NCBI GenBank assembly: GCA_951640165.1
Contig: OX621257.1
Span: 9,931,201-9,995,200, forward strand
DNA from: Pseudoips prasinana
Taxonomy: Eukaryota > Arthropoda > Insecta > Lepidoptera > Nolidae
Length of the DNA: 64,000 bases
Reading direction: 5' to 3'
In this document: piece after piece, positions 19,090 through 27,927 of the stretch
Position numbering within the stretch: position 1 is the stretch's first letter
Layout: each line of letters opens with the position of its first letter
Made by a program: the position numbers and the translations under genes
The notes under the pieces: model-generated
Databases searched by the model: none
Seen by the model: only the letters and a program-made list of their open reading frames with translations
Told to the model about the DNA's origin: nothing

Positions 19090-22000
19090 GCCCCGTTGCG
19101 CTTCCTCCAAACCAACATCAACCACTGTGCCAGTGCCCAGGATCTTTTAGTCCAGAGCATGGCAGAGTGGTTGATAAATGTGGCAGTGGTTGCCGAGCCG
19201 TATTTCGTTCCACCCAGTAACGACTGGGCCAGGGATCTAAACGGCTTGGTGGCCTTAATCTCGCGGCCTGCCGCTGGTGGCCCTGGCCTTGAGAATGTCT
19301 CGAGTGGTCAGGGCTGGGTATCAGCGGCAGTAGGTGATTTATCTGTTATCGGGGTGTACTTTTCCCCCAATAGATCTCTCGCCGACTTTGAGGGCTTTTT
19401 AGTAGAGTTGGGCACAGCCGTCGATCGATGTAATCCCCGTCCCGTCATCTGTCTTGGGGACTTCAACGCCAAATCGGCTGCTTGGGGTTCTCCGATTGCA
19501 GATGCGAGGGGGGATGAGCTCGAGGAGTGGGCCCTAGTTAAAGGCCTGCTCGTCCTCAATAGGGGTTCCATCAACACGTGCGTGCGGCAACGTGGTGGCT
19601 CAATTGTAGACGTAACGTTTGCAAGCCCCACAATCGCGCGACGTGTTCTCGGCTGGCGTGTTGAGGAGGGGGTGGAGACCATGTCTGATCATCGGTACAT
19701 CCGATTTAATCTCTCCACCCATACCTTCGTTGCGCCGGCTCGGGGGACCCTGAATGCGGACGGTCCGCGTTGGGCATTGGGGCAATTGAACCGGGAGGTC
19801 CTCCTGGAAGCCTCCATTGTACAGGCCTGGGTCTCAGCACCGGACAGGCCTGTCGATATCAATGTTGAAGCCGAGTGGTTCCGGGAAGCTGCAACACAGT
19901 TATGTGATGCGGCAATGCCCAGGGTTCGGCGAAGGCATATTAGGCGTCAGGTGTATTGGTGGTCGGAGGAAGTCGCACAACTGCGACGCGCTTGCGTGGC
20001 GGCCCGACGCCAGTATGCCAGGCATCGCCGCCGCCGACGCCGAACCCAAAACGCGGCAGCCAGAGAAGCGGAGCTGTATGAGGGTTACAGAGCGGCCAAA
20101 AAAGCCTTGCAGCTGTCCATCTCGCGGGCGAAAACTCTAGCCCGCAAGGAGTTGTTGTCGACTCTGGACCGTGATCCATGGGGGCGACCCTACCGTATGG
20201 TAAGGGGTAAACTTCGCTCATGGTCGCCCCCACTGACCCAGAGTCTTCAGCCCCAACTGCTGAGAGAGGTGGTGGTTGCTCTGTTCCCTGATAGGGAAGG
20301 GCAATTTGCTCCAGCTTCTTTGGCAACCAGCGTGGAAAACGACGACGTGCCCGAAGTGACCCGGGAGGAGTTAAGAGCGGCGGTGCATAGGCTTCAAGCC
20401 AAAAATACCGCCCCAGGGCCCGACGGCATTCCTGGTCGTGTTTGGGTCCTGGCCCTGAGGGCTCTCGGGCCCCGACTGAGAAGGCTCTTTAGCGCGTGCT
20501 TGGAGAGGGGCCAGTTTCCACAACAGTGGAAAACAGGAAAACTGGTCCTCATCCGCAAGGAGGGGCGCCCGGCAGACTCACCTTCCGCCTACCGGCCAAT
20601 CGTTTTGCTGGACGAAGTGGGCAAACTCTTCGAGAGAGTTATTGCAGACCGCCTAGTCCAGCACTTAACAGCAATTGGTCCGGATCTGGCGGAGAACCAG
20701 TTTGGTTTCCGCCAAGGGCGCTCCACCGTGGATGCCATAATGCGCGTGAGGGCTCTGAGGGAGGAAGCAGTATCTCGGGGCGGAGTGGTCTTGGCGGTGT
20801 CTTTGGACATCGCCAACGCGTTTAACACTTTGCCCTGGAGCAGCATAAGGTCGGCGCTTGAGTATCATCAAGTGCCGATCTACCTCCGTCGAATCATTGG
20901 AGCTTACCTGGCCGAAAGGTCGGTGATCTACCCGGGTCGGAGTCATTGGAGTCGGCGAGAGATGTCGTGCGGTGTTCCACAGGGTTCGGTTCTGGGGCCG
21001 CTCCTGTGGAACATTGGGTATGACTGGGTGCTGCGCGGTGATCTCCCTCCCTGTGTCAGCGTAACTTGCTACGCTGACGATACGCTAGTAATGGCGTGGG
21101 GGAAGACTCATCGGGAAGCAGCTCTGTTGGGTACGGCGGGGGTTGCGCAAGTCGTCAGGAGGATCCGGCAGCTGGGACTCGAGGTGGCGCTCCACAAATC
21201 TGAGGCCTTATACTTTCATGGGCCTCGGAAGGCACCACCGGCGGGGTCCTACATTACGGTGGGAGGCGTCCGCATCGGCGTCGAGAAATCAATGAGATAT
21301 TTGGGTCTCATTCTCGATGGCCGATGGGACTTCGGAGAACACTTCCGAAGGTTGGTCCCCAAATGCGTGGCTGCGGCAGCAGCTCTGTCACGATTGCTGC
21401 CCAATGTGGGGGGACCAAACGCCTCTTGCCGTAAGCTGTACTTGGGGATCGTACGGTCGATGGCCCTTTATGGGGCCCCTGTGTGGGGGGAAACCCTGGC
21501 TGCCCGTAACATCCGCGAGCTGCGAAAGCCGCAGCGGGTAATGGCAGTTAGGGTAATAAGGGGTTACCGTACGATCTCCTTCGAGGCGGCAACCTTGCTA
21601 GCCGGTTCCCCACCCTGGGACTTGGAGGCTAGGGTCCTTGCGCTGCTATACAAGTGGCGTAGGGACTCGTTCGAGCAGGGTCTCCGACCGGCGCTGCGAG
21701 AAATCGAGGCGCAGCGTTCGGAGCTCCACGTATCCATGGTGGATGAGTGGAGGGCGCGACTTGCGCAACCCAGTGCGGGGCACGCCACAATCGTGGCGGT
21801 AAGGCCGGTCCTAGAGGGGTGGCTTGAGAGGCGCCGCGGTGCTCTCACGTTCCGACTGACGCAGGTGCTTTCGGGGCATGGATGCTTCGGAAAGTACTTG
21901 CGTCTAATAGGTCGGGAGCAGACGCCCGAGTGTCACCATTGCGGCGACGCAGAGGACACGGCACACCATACCCTGGCTCTTTGTCCAGCGTGGGTGGAAC

Positions 22001-22233
22001 AACGCCGTGTCCTGGTCGCAACACTCGGCGTGGGGGGCCTCTCGCTGTCGGCCATGACACAATCCATGGTCGACAGCGAGACAGCCTGGAATGCCATTGT
22101 CTCCTTCTGCGAGGAGGTGATGGCTGCGAAGGAGGCAGCGGAACGGGAACGGGAGCTCACGAGTACCCTTCCTACCCGCGCCAGGAGACCTGGACGTCGG
22201 AGAGCGCGTGTGGCGGATCTCCGGCCACCCTAG
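19087..22233 (+). CDS. SART-type ORF2: endonuclease and reverse transcriptase, copy 2
   Basis: 1048 residues, no stops, same length as the upstream copy. The endonuclease (QTNINHC, AEPY, CLGDFNAKS, SDHRYI), the RT (SLDIANAFNTLPW, GVPQGSVLGPLLW, CYADDT) and the C-terminal CHHC knuckle all keep their key residues. Differences from copy 1 are dispersed single substitutions, such as Ser to Asn after PPS, Asp to Asn after YIRF and Glu to Lys after MAWG. This pattern looks like two separately inserted young copies rather than a local duplication, because their 5' ends and distal 3' UTRs differ. Confidence 0.95.
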   Translation: MAPLRFLQTNINHCASAQDLLVQSMAEWLINVAVVAEPYFVPPSNDWARDLNGLVALISRPAAGGPGLENVSSGQGWVSAAVGDLSVIGVYFSPNRSLADFEGFLVELGTAVDRCNPRPVICLGDFNAKSAAWGSPIADARGDELEEWALVKGLLVLNRGSINTCVRQRGGSIVDVTFASPTIARRVLGWRVEEGVETMSDHRYIRFNLSTHTFVAPARGTLNADGPRWALGQLNREVLLEASIVQAWVSAPDRPVDINVEAEWFREAATQLCDAAMPRVRRRHIRRQVYWWSEEVAQLRRACVAARRQYARHRRRRRRTQNAAAREAELYEGYRAAKKALQLSISRAKTLARKELLSTLDRDPWGRPYRMVRGKLRSWSPPLTQSLQPQLLREVVVALFPDREGQFAPASLATSVENDDVPEVTREELRAAVHRLQAKNTAPGPDGIPGRVWVLALRALGPRLRRLFSACLERGQFPQQWKTGKLVLIRKEGRPADSPSAYRPIVLLDEVGKLFERVIADRLVQHLTAIGPDLAENQFGFRQGRSTVDAIMRVRALREEAVSRGGVVLAVSLDIANAFNTLPWSSIRSALEYHQVPIYLRRIIGAYLAERSVIYPGRSHWSRREMSCGVPQGSVLGPLLWNIGYDWVLRGDLPPCVSVTCYADDTLVMAWGKTHREAALLGTAGVAQVVRRIRQLGLEVALHKSEALYFHGPRKAPPAGSYITVGGVRIGVEKSMRYLGLILDGRWDFGEHFRRLVPKCVAAAAALSRLLPNVGGPNASCRKLYLGIVRSMALYGAPVWGETLAARNIRELRKPQRVMAVRVIRGYRTISFEAATLLAGSPPWDLEARVLALLYKWRRDSFEQGLRPALREIEAQRSELHVSMVDEWRARLAQPSAGHATIVAVRPVLEGWLERRRGALTFRLTQVLSGHGCFGKYLRLIGREQTPECHHCGDAEDTAHHTLALCPAWVEQRRVLVATLGVGGLSLSAMTQSMVDSETAWNAIVSFCEEVMAAKEAAERERELTSTLPTRARRPGRRRARVADLRPP

Positions 22234-22504
22234 GAGATGGCCTGCGGGCGGCAGACGGAGGGCAGTTTGCCACCTGACGAGAACAGGCCCGAGGCGGTGG
22301 CGCTCGTGTTTCGGCGCGCGCCTTCAGCGGAAGGAGGACTTGAAGTCCTTCTCGTGACGGGGCCTGCCTAGATAGAGGCGGGCCAGTGCCCGTTCAGGCT
22401 GCGGTGAATGCTCACGCGAATCCCGTGGCCTGGACTAAAGGTAGTTGTAGAAACACCGTGGGGTTTTAGTCGGTACACCGGTAATCTACTGGGAGCCCGA
22501 CATA

Positions 22505-22529
22505 CCCTGTCGCTTACCCAGCGGCAGGG
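22505..22529 (+). promoter_or_regulatory. 3' UTR stem-loop of SART copy C2
   Basis: Arms CCCTGTCGC and GCGGCAGGG. The T-A pair replaces the C-G pair of copy C1, so pairing is kept although both bases changed. Confidence 0.75.
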
Positions 22530-22550
22530 ATCCGTAAAGGATTTCCCCAA

Positions 22551-22598
<48 letters not shown>

Positions 22599-22600
<2 letters not shown>

Positions 22601-22623
22601 TTAGGTTAGGTAAGGTAAGGTAG
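22599..22623. repeat. Mixed telomere-type repeat (GGTTA then GGTAA)
   Basis: Two GGTTA units followed by GGTAA-type units link the poly(A) of copy C2 to the truncated subfamily A copy. A canonical and a variant unit therefore sit side by side inside the island. Confidence 0.9.
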
Positions 22624-23661
22624 TCGGAGGCCATGATGTTCCATGGTCCCCGGCGGGCGCCGCCGCCCGGATCACACATTGTGGTCGGGGGGGTTCGGAT
22701 CGCTGTCGAGCCTACCATGAAGTACCTGGGATTGGTGCTCGACAGCCGTTGGGACTTCGGACCCCATTTCCGGCGGCTGGTGCCCAAGCTGATGGGCGCG
22801 GCTGGGGCGCTTTCAACGCTGCTTCCCAATCTGGGGGGGCCAAGCGCAGCCTGTAGGCGGCTCTACATGGGGATCGTGCGATCGATGGCCCTGTACGGGG
22901 CCCCGATCTGGGCGGCTGACCTGACGGCCGGTAGCATTGCTGTTCTGCGGAGACCGCAGAGAGCTATGGCCGTCAGAGTCATCAGGGGATATCGCACGGT
23001 CTCCTACGAGGCGGCCTGTGTACTGGCCGGATCCCCGCCCTGGGACCTCGAGGCGAAAGTACTCGCGTCACTGTACCGGTGGCGCGAGGAGATGCTGGCG
23101 CAAGGCGAGCGGCCGATGCAGCGACATATGGAGTTGCGTCGGTCGCAGCTTCGCGAGGCCCTGGTGGCGGAATGGCGGGACAGGCTCTCGCGCCCAACCG
23201 CCGGCCTCGTCACTATCGAGGCGGTCCGGCCGGTACTCGAGCGTTGGCTCGGGAGGAGGCACGGCTCCCTGTCGTTTCGGGTGACGCAGGTACTCTCGGG
23301 GCATGGCTGCTTCGGGAAGTACCTGTGTCGCATAAACAGGGAGCCGGACGCCCGGTGTCACCACTGCGTCGACTGTCGGGAGGACACGGCGCTGCATACG
23401 CTGGCAGAGTGTGCCGCTTGGGAGGAGCAGCGCCGTGCCCTCATTTCTGGAGTAGGCAGTGACCTGTCGCTGCCGGCCGTCGTAAACTCGATGGTTGGCG
23501 GCGAAGAGTCCTGGGACGCGGTGGTTTCCTTCTGCGAGACAGTCATCTCGCGGAAAGAAGCTGCGGAACGGGAGAGGGAGATTACATCCTCTCACCCGGC
23601 CCGCAGCAGACGCACCGGGCGTCGGCGGAGGGCGGACAACGCCCTCTTCCGACCCCCCTAA
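22624..23661 (+). CDS. SART-type ORF2 C-terminal fragment
   Basis: 345 residues open from the truncation point (SEAMMFHGP) to TAA at 23659-23661. It covers the region just after the RT catalytic box, the thumb, the C-terminal domain and the CHHC knuckle with its basic tail. It has no RT active site or endonuclease and cannot function alone. It is very close to the matching part of the copy ending at 5897, with scattered substitutions. Confidence 0.85.
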   Translation, partial: SEAMMFHGPRRAPPPGSHIVVGGVRIAVEPTMKYLGLVLDSRWDFGPHFRRLVPKLMGAAGALSTLLPNLGGPSAACRRLYMGIVRSMALYGAPIWAADLTAGSIAVLRRPQRAMAVRVIRGYRTVSYEAACVLAGSPPWDLEAKVLASLYRWREEMLAQGERPMQRHMELRRSQLREALVAEWRDRLSRPTAGLVTIEAVRPVLERWLGRRHGSLSFRVTQVLSGHGCFGKYLCRINREPDARCHHCVDCREDTALHTLAECAAWEEQRRALISGVGSDLSLPAVVNSMVGGEESWDAVVSFCETVISRKEAAEREREITSSHPARSRRTGRRRRADNALFRPP

Positions 23662-23931
23662 ATGGGCCCAGGGGCGACGGACTCGGGGGTGTCCGTCGCC
23701 CTCTACACATCTGGACCCGAGGTGGCGGCGCGACGTGTTCCACGCGCGCCCCTCTTAGACGTTGCGGGGGGAGTTTAACACCTCCACTGCCCCCCCTAAT
23801 GCGAGGAGGCCCGCAATTAGGGGCCAGCACCAGCCGGGGGTTGCGGAAGTATCGTATGTTCCCGCGACCCCTGGCGCAGGTGTGAGATGGAACACCGGGG
23901 TGGTTTTTAGTCAGTAGGAGTCTGACAGACC

Positions 23932-23955
23932 CCTCCGCCTCCCCCGAGGCGGAGG
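23932..23955 (+). promoter_or_regulatory. 3' UTR stem-loop of SART subfamily A, copy 2
   Basis: Stem CCTCCGCCT / AGGCGGAGG, identical to the one at 6166; only a loop base differs (A to G). Confidence 0.7.
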
Positions 23956-24009
23956 ACATCCATGCAGGATTTTCCACCCCGCAAAAAAAAAAAAAAAAAA
24001 AAAAAAAAA

Positions 24010-24602
24010 GGTAAGGTAAGGTAAGGTAAGGTAAGGTAAGGTAAGGTAAGGTAAGGTAAGGTAAGGTAAGGTAAGGTAAGGTAAGGTAAGGTAAGGTAAG
24101 GTAAGGTAAGGTAAGGTAAGGTAAGGTAAGGTAAGGTAAGGTAAGGTAAGGTAAGGTAAGGTAAGGTAAGGTAAGGTAAGGTAAGGTAAGGTAAGGTAAG
24201 GTAAGGTAAGGTAAGGTAAGGTAAGGTAAGGTAAGGTAAGGTAAGGTAAGGTAAGGTAAGGTAAGGTAAGGTAAGGTAAGGTAAGGTAAGGTAAGGTAAG
24301 GTAAGGTAAGGTAAGGTAAGGTAAGGTAAGGCAAGGCAAGGCTAGGCTAGGCTAGGCTAGGCTAGGCTAGGCAAGGCAAGGCAAGGCAAGGCAAGGCAAG
24401 GCAAGGCAAGGCAAGGCAAGGCAAGGCAAGGCAAGGCAAGGCAAGGCAAGGCAAGGCAAGGCAAGGCAAGGCAAGGCAAGGCAAGGCAAGGCAAGGCAAG
24501 GCAAGGCAAGGCAAGGCAAGGCAAGGCAAGGCAAGGCAAGGCAAGGTAAGGTAAGGTAAAGTAAAGTAAAGTAAAGTAAAATAAAATAAAATAAAATAAA
24601 AT
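24010..24602. repeat. Right-hand pentamer gradient: GGTAA, GGCAA, GGCTA, GGCAA, GGTAA, GTAAA, TAAAA
   Basis: GGTAA (24010-24330, about 64 copies), two GGCAA, six GGCTA (24341-24370), GGCAA (24371-24545, about 35 copies), then short GGTAA, GTAAA (24556-24580) and TAAAA (24576-24602) blocks in one unbroken 5-bp register. The order away from the SART copies mirrors the left flank, while the strand orientation of the units stays the same. Confidence 0.96.
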
Positions 24603-25139
24603 CAACTTGAAGACCCTATTCTTACGTTGCTCAGCGAGCAGCCTGTTCTTTTGGAGGAAAAGAGACGGGCACGTAACATATTATTATAGACTCTCGTACT
24701 CGCAGACCTCACTGGGCAAGTAACTTATACTAAGATATAAAATGAACAAACTAAGCTCATCGCCCGAAAATGTCTGACCTAAATTATCACGCAGTGATTC
24801 GAATATAAACTTGCTGACTGGTAATGAACAACTTCCACAGTATCCAGGTATGAGTCATGTAACGTTAAGAAGCAAACGGAAGGACACAGATGATAACAAT
24901 TTATTTATGAACAACTAAATCTACTGAACAACCAAAAGCCTATTATTTATTATTTCCCCAAAAGTTGTGGGGATGTGGCTCAATAGAAAATTTAAGTAAA
25001 TTTAATCGCTTTATTTATTTTTATTCACGAATAAACCATACGTCTTATAAATCTTTTTCTCTTCTGCCATCCCAAGTCTGTTCTCTACAGACATCTAAAA
25101 CTACCACAGATAACATATAAAAAAACCAAAATTATAAAA
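24603..25139. other. Non-repetitive flank of the satellite and 3' flank of a Ty3/gypsy remnant
   Basis: Just outside the last TAAAA unit a short plus-strand frame reads QLEDPILTLLSEQPVLLEEK and then breaks; it looks like old coding sequence but I do not recognise it. The AT-rich part from about 24950 lies directly downstream (minus strand) of the gypsy-like pol end and may include its LTR. I could not define LTR borders. Confidence 0.3.
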
Positions 25140-25560
25140 CTAATCCACACCGTCATCCTGCTTATCATCGGTCCCAGATGAACTTTCTTCTTCAAGACTA
25201 ATCCACGTTTTCATTAAATCTGCAGAAGTTGAAGTATTAATGGGTCCTTCCCCATTTCGCAACAGCTTCTAAAATCAAATTCTCCTCTTATTGATTCTTT
25301 GGCTTTCTGTCAATTCAGTAAACAATATCATATTTTTTTCCTCTATCAATTTTATTAAATCTTCCGACTCTGCCGTGGTTAAAGTCTTAACAGGATATAC
25401 CCAAGTGAATTTAGTGAAGGCGTCGACAACAGTTAGGATATATATAGTTATAATTTTATGCGTTGACGTCAGTGGTCCAAAATAATCGATATGGTAAGTT
25501 GATAATAGCACTTTTCCTTTATCAATTGGGTGCAAAAAGCCTTCTTTCTTCATTCTTTTA
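25140..25560 (-). pseudogene. Ty3/gypsy-type pol remnant (integrase and C-terminus)
   Basis: The minus strand reads an integrase core fragment: a TYHIDYFGPL segment (first catalytic Asp) and LTVVDAFTKFTW (second Asp). After a break, a C-terminal piece reads NGEGPINTSTSADLMKTW, then an acidic end and a stop at 25140-25142. The segment holding the integrase Glu is deleted and no protease or RT is present. The upstream end is cut by the Helitron-type terminus at about 25570. Confidence 0.6.
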
Positions 25561-25569
25561 TTTGATACT

Positions 25570-25800
25570 AGCTACGCCCCGCGGTTTTACCCGCGTTAAA
25601 TTTTGTAAATTATCACAGCTCCTTCCCCGTAGATGGTAGCTTGATAATATGTAACCTATATGTTGACCCGACCTCTTAGTAATATTCATGCAAAATTTGA
25701 AGTAAATCCATGCAGTACTTTTTGAGTTTAGCCCGGACATACATACAGACAAAGAAACACACAGACAAAAATTCTAAAAGCTATATTTTTGGCTTCGATA
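25570..25800 (-). mobile_element. Non-autonomous Helitron-like element, copy 1
   Basis: On the minus strand the 3' end shows GCGGGTAAAACCGCGG, a short hairpin, followed by spacer and CTAG then T, which is the Helitron 3' signature. The same terminus occurs at 31140-31173 and 37856-37890. The 5' limit is approximate. Confidence 0.5.
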
Positions 25801-25984
25801 TCGATTGTACATCAAGATACACTCAACGCAATTGGTTATTATCGTTCTAATTTTATCTTGTTAATTGTCTATATAAATTCTCTATTAATTCATTCTTCAG
25901 GCTTTGCAACTCCAAAATGTCCTCGTTCATGATTCTTTCTTATTATTTCAAATTGCATTTTCTTGGGTACCACAATTCAACGTA

Positions 25985-26075
25985 CGGACAGTCACCGTAG
26001 CCTAGTTGGTGGTCCTGGGCGAATCCCGGTAAGTGCAAATATTTGTGTGATGAGCACAAATATGAGCAGAAAAAA
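25985..26075 (+). mobile_element. tRNA-SINE fragment
   Basis: Contains GTGCAAATATTTGTGTGATG and GAGCACAAATAT, shared with the SINE body at 47311. Only the middle part remains. Confidence 0.35.
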
Positions 26076-27300
26076 AGTCAGCAAAAGTTTAATTTATAGA
26101 AACTGCAGTTAATAAAGTAAAGTCGTAGCCATCGACATCTACGTTTAAAAATAACTCTATGAGGCATTATGTCAATTTATTATTCAATACTGCATCACTT
26201 CCTGGGGTGGTGCTCCAAAACCCTAAATGATAACCATTGAACTCGCCATTGAAGACTATTTAATAGAAGTTTGGAGTACGGCAGAATGGGCAGTAGCGTT
26301 ACTACCCTGATTGATTATACTTTGATTTTTTTTTCATTTGAAAACATTGAATACAAAAACAGTTTCTAGATGTGTATACGACTACTGTCCATGTGATGAT
26401 ATTCTTTTCATTTTTTTTTCTTTATTTATATATTTTATTTCTATTAGTTTTAAGCATTGTACGCCATGCATACTCAACATAGTAATAATTAATTTCACTG
26501 CATACAGTAGGAAGTGAGCACTACTGACCTGTATTACCGGTTTTTTTGTAAACCTACAATATGAAGGAGAAGAAGAATAGAATATATTTATTCAGTAAAC
26601 AAGCACAGATAATAATAATATATAGGTACACATAAATAAATTCTTAATTGCAATCTGTGCGAGTCTGAATCGGTCCCATATCAGCACTAGCTGCGACATT
26701 AACTGTTGCAGCGCTAGTTTTCTGATGGAATCTATCTATCTGCTAGTTATCTTTACTGTATTACTACTTTTACATTAAATATGTATGAGAGGAATATTAT
26801 TATCATTAAACTGCTCAGTTTTTCCTCCTGCTCGATGATCTTGTCGTTCCGAAGTGTGCGAGTGTGCCAGAACCAGAACAGAACTGTTTATAAGGCCAAT
26901 ATCAAATATATTGCGGGGGCCGATATACAAACTGTGGGCTACCTGGTTGTTTCGGCTAAAAACCTTGCTGAAGTCTGGAGTGCAGGAACCGTGTCCATAT
27001 TTTGCGCAGGATGCCGATATTAAATATATCCTATATTTAATTTCGGCATCCTGCATTCCTATTTTTATTATTATATTATTAACATAGCTCTTAGTGTAGA
27101 AGGTTGTGTTAAATTTAGCCTTGTACTGAAATTAATGTGGGACGTATTACCGTGTATGCGATTTTTTATTGTATATTCTTTTTGGAAATTAAATTCCTTA
27201 AGAACAACAATTATTGCCATCTCCAAATAGGAAGGTGGTTTCAACCTCACTATATTCTTCGGTAGATTATTTAAAAGTTTATTCAGAGCTCTTATTATTT
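26076..27300. other. AT-rich intergenic DNA with a hairpin
   Basis: No supported gene. Overlapping short open frames on both strands at 26775-27087 carry no recognisable motif. A near-perfect inverted repeat lies at 27008-27054: arms GGATGCCGATATTAAATATA and its complement, with a 3-base loop. Confidence 0.5.
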
Positions 27301-27317
27301 TTTTTATAAACTAGCAC

Positions 27318-27612
27318 ATATATGGCGTTGCAGTGCGTCAGGGATGTTCGCTGAGGCGCGGGTGGATGGCTTTGCCGCAATAGTTAGAAAAAGGTGCGCC
27401 TCCCTACTCACGCGCGTTCGTGGCAGTACCAACACTATTCTGGGTGTTTTTACAGATCGGTGGGAGTCCCCCATGCTGCAAAGATGGGTGCGGCTTCACA
27501 CAGAAATTTAATTTTTTTGTTACCAATTACTAACATTAGTTTTTAAGCACATTGTTACTAACAAAATATGGACCTTGTCTGAAATAAATGTTTATTATTA
27601 TTATTATTATTA
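27318..27612 (+). pseudogene. 3' end of a non-LTR retrotransposon ORF with (TTA)n tail
   Basis: The plus strand reads MFAEARVDGFAAIVRKR, then SLLTRVRGSTNTILGVF and WVRLHTEI before a stop near 27510. This is the usual C-terminal block of a lepidopteran LINE ORF. An AATAAATG and an ATT microsatellite tail follow to 27612. The rest of the element is absent. Confidence 0.55.
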
Positions 27613-27720
27613 TATATTTTGAGGTTTATTATCTAATATAAAAAATACGAACAAATAAATAAACGGGGCGAACATCATACGGAGCAAGGATTAATACACA
27701 TTTAGTACCCAGTAACCAAA

Positions 27721-27726
27721 TTTATT
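27721..27726 (-). terminator. Polyadenylation signal of the P450 gene
   Basis: AATAAA on the minus strand, about 47 bases downstream of the P450 stop codon; first canonical signal after the stop. Confidence 0.6.
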
Positions 27727-27772
27727 ACTCTTAAGAAATTAATAATATTCATATCATTTTAAATTGTATTGT

Positions 27773-27927
27773 CTAGTCCCTCAACTCCAAACTTATTTCA
27801 TGTCCTGATGCTGGTTTTAAAAATAATTCAAATTTCATCACGAGTTTGTTGATATCGCCATGGATGCGGTATCGGCGTATGATATGCGCTATAGTTGTTT
27901 TCATTGCCATCATACCGTAGTATCGAC
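27773..27927 (-). CDS. P450 exon 11 (L-helix and C-terminus)
   Basis: 155 nt including the stop TAG (27775-27773). Reads RYYGMMAMKTTIAHIIRRYR and ends with FLKPASGHEISLELRD, a typical CYP4-clan C-terminus. Acceptor TTTCAG. Confidence 0.9.

Larger units (their letters stand above)
16166..22598 (+). mobile_element. Full-length SART-type element, subfamily C, copy 2
   Basis: About 6.4 kb: 5' UTR 16166-16792, ORF1 16793-19087, ORF2 19087-22233, 3' UTR 22234-22553 and poly(A) to 22598. It is nearly identical to the copy just upstream through both ORFs, and both frames are intact. Only GG separates it from the upstream poly(A). Telomere-type repeats follow the tail. Confidence 0.95.
22624..24009 (+). 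mobile_element. SART-type element, subfamily A, copy 2 (5'-truncated)
   Basis: Begins at the position equivalent to base 4860 of subfamily A copy 1 and runs through the ORF2 end, a closely similar 3' UTR and a poly(A) to 24009. The tail abuts GGTAA repeats, not the canonical GGTTA. Confidence 0.9.

Noticed and set aside
3386..22623. A functional chromosome end
   Set aside because: Canonical TTAGG totals only a few units, and unique DNA with a P450 gene follows within the same window. An internal or subtelomeric island fits better.
23582..24605. Long minus-strand ORFs reading repeated PYLTL or LALPC
   Set aside because: Pentamer repeats give open frames by chance. The repeating peptide is just the translated satellite and runs into the 3' UTR of a SART copy.
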